Shown here piece after piece: positions 63,578-64,000 of a stretch of DNA of 64,000 nt. The translations under genes were made by a program, and so were the position numbers. The DNA comes from Acidobacteriota bacterium (lineage in GTDB: Bacteria; Acidobacteriota; Vicinamibacteria; Vicinamibacterales; CAVVIG01), in assembly GCA_025463215.1 (NCBI GenBank), contig JAOBWF010000146.1, positions 27,097 through 91,096 on the forward strand. Direction: 5' to 3'. Positions within the stretch are counted from its first letter, which is position 1. Each line of letters starts with the position of its first letter. The notes under the pieces are model-generated. The model saw only the letters and a program-made list of their open reading frames with translations, had not been told where the DNA came from and made no database searches.

Positions 63578-64000
63578 TTGGCCTTCCTCAAATTTTCGCG
63601 CGACAAGCGCGGCGTCGAGCACTTTTCGCTGGTGCACGCGACGACCAATCGCCGCGGCAAGGTGCGGCCGCGCGTGCTTTACTGGTTCCGCTCGCCGCCG
63701 GACGTGAAGATGGGGCGCGAGCCCTTCGATCCGGCGATCCGCCGCGCGCTCGAGGCGCAGAACCCCGACATCGTGTTCGACTGGCGCGCAATCGTCGAGA
63801 CGCCGATCCCGTCCGCGGACGCCGACAAGTGGCGCGAGCGCCGTCGCGCCGACCGCGCCGCGAAACATGCCGCGGCCGACGAACCGGTTGAAACCGCTGG
63901 ACCGGGCGCCGGTGCCGACGAACCGGCGGCAGTCGATGCATCACCGGAGTCGCCTGCCGACGCAGCGTCTGAGCGATCGGACGAGCGGCTCGAGAGCGCC
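63578..64000 (+). CDS. protein of unknown function, 3' end beyond the window
   Basis: The frame opens with TTG 63578, four bases after the previous stop. It reads MAFLKFSRDKRGVEHFSLV at the start, GKVRPRVLYWFRSPP and GREPFDPAIRRALEAQNPD in the middle, then VVFDW-like IVFDWRAIVETP, and an acidic Ala/Glu-rich tail runs to the window edge. I do not know the family. It probably forms an operon with the preceding gene. Confidence 0.7.
   Translation, partial: MAFLKFSRDKRGVEHFSLVHATTNRRGKVRPRVLYWFRSPPDVKMGREPFDPAIRRALEAQNPDIVFDWRAIVETPIPSADADKWRERRRADRAAKHAAADEPVETAGPGAGADEPAAVDASPESPADAASERSDERLESA

Overview
The window looks like a piece of a GC-rich soil bacterium of the phylum Acidobacteriota, probably near Vicinamibacteria. 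This is an inference. It rests on the very high GC content, a stand-alone MacB-type permease of the acidobacterial duplicated (ADOP) kind at 29.7-32.2 kb, a small Lys/Arg-tailed protein of a type I associate with this phylum, frequent stop/start overlaps (ATGA, GTGA, TTGA), and candidate -10 boxes only 6-9 bases from start codons. No phage, insertion sequence, CRISPR array or rRNA was seen.

0-12 kb is signalling: the end of a LytS/LytTR two-component pair on the minus strand, then a compact chemosensory operon cheW-cheR-cheW-MCP-cheA(REC)-cheB-(REC)3-histidine kinase. The operon has no separate CheY, and its last gene is a three-receiver kinase whose third receiver lacks the phospho-acceptor Asp. 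The output is therefore probably not, or not only, flagellar.

12.2-27.2 kb is a lipid locus and the most striking region. One minus-strand run of overlapping or abutting genes encodes a fatty acid desaturase, an FAD-linked oxidase, an MFS transporter, a fatty-acyl reductase and an unmistakable alkylglycerone-phosphate synthase (AGPS, the ether-bond-forming enzyme). It continues into a MacAB/LolCDE-like transporter (membrane fusion protein, ATPase, two permeases) and a PlsC acyltransferase. A second desaturase, a second PlsC and a CDP-alcohol phosphatidyltransferase flank it. Together these could make, modify, assemble and export ether (alkyl) glycerolipids. A 9-bp minisatellite of about 19 units, open as a Ser/Thr/Pro/Leu/Arg tripeptide-repeat ORF, sits exactly between the two permease genes.

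27-35 kb is mixed: a serine hydrolase, a VOC protein, an ADOP permease with a nearby ADOP C-terminal scrap, an alpha/beta hydrolase and an MFS-ABM fusion. 35.6-40.7 kb is a two-gene operon of unusual haem proteins: a GST-like/cytochrome P450 fusion, followed by a 1028-residue membrane protein ending in a DyP peroxidase domain. 41-47 kb holds duplicated small genes (two SnoaL-like, two CsgG-like) with a lipoprotein and small secreted proteins. 47-51 kb holds a tannase-family esterase and an exported amidase. 51-56 kb is gene-poor and less GC-rich, with small unknown ORFs, a PAS hybrid kinase and a receiver. 56-64 kb is housekeeping: tRNA-Lys, RtcB, a receiver protein, and a coupled run REC-hemE-hemH-hemG-arginase, then two genes of unknown function, the last cut by the window edge.
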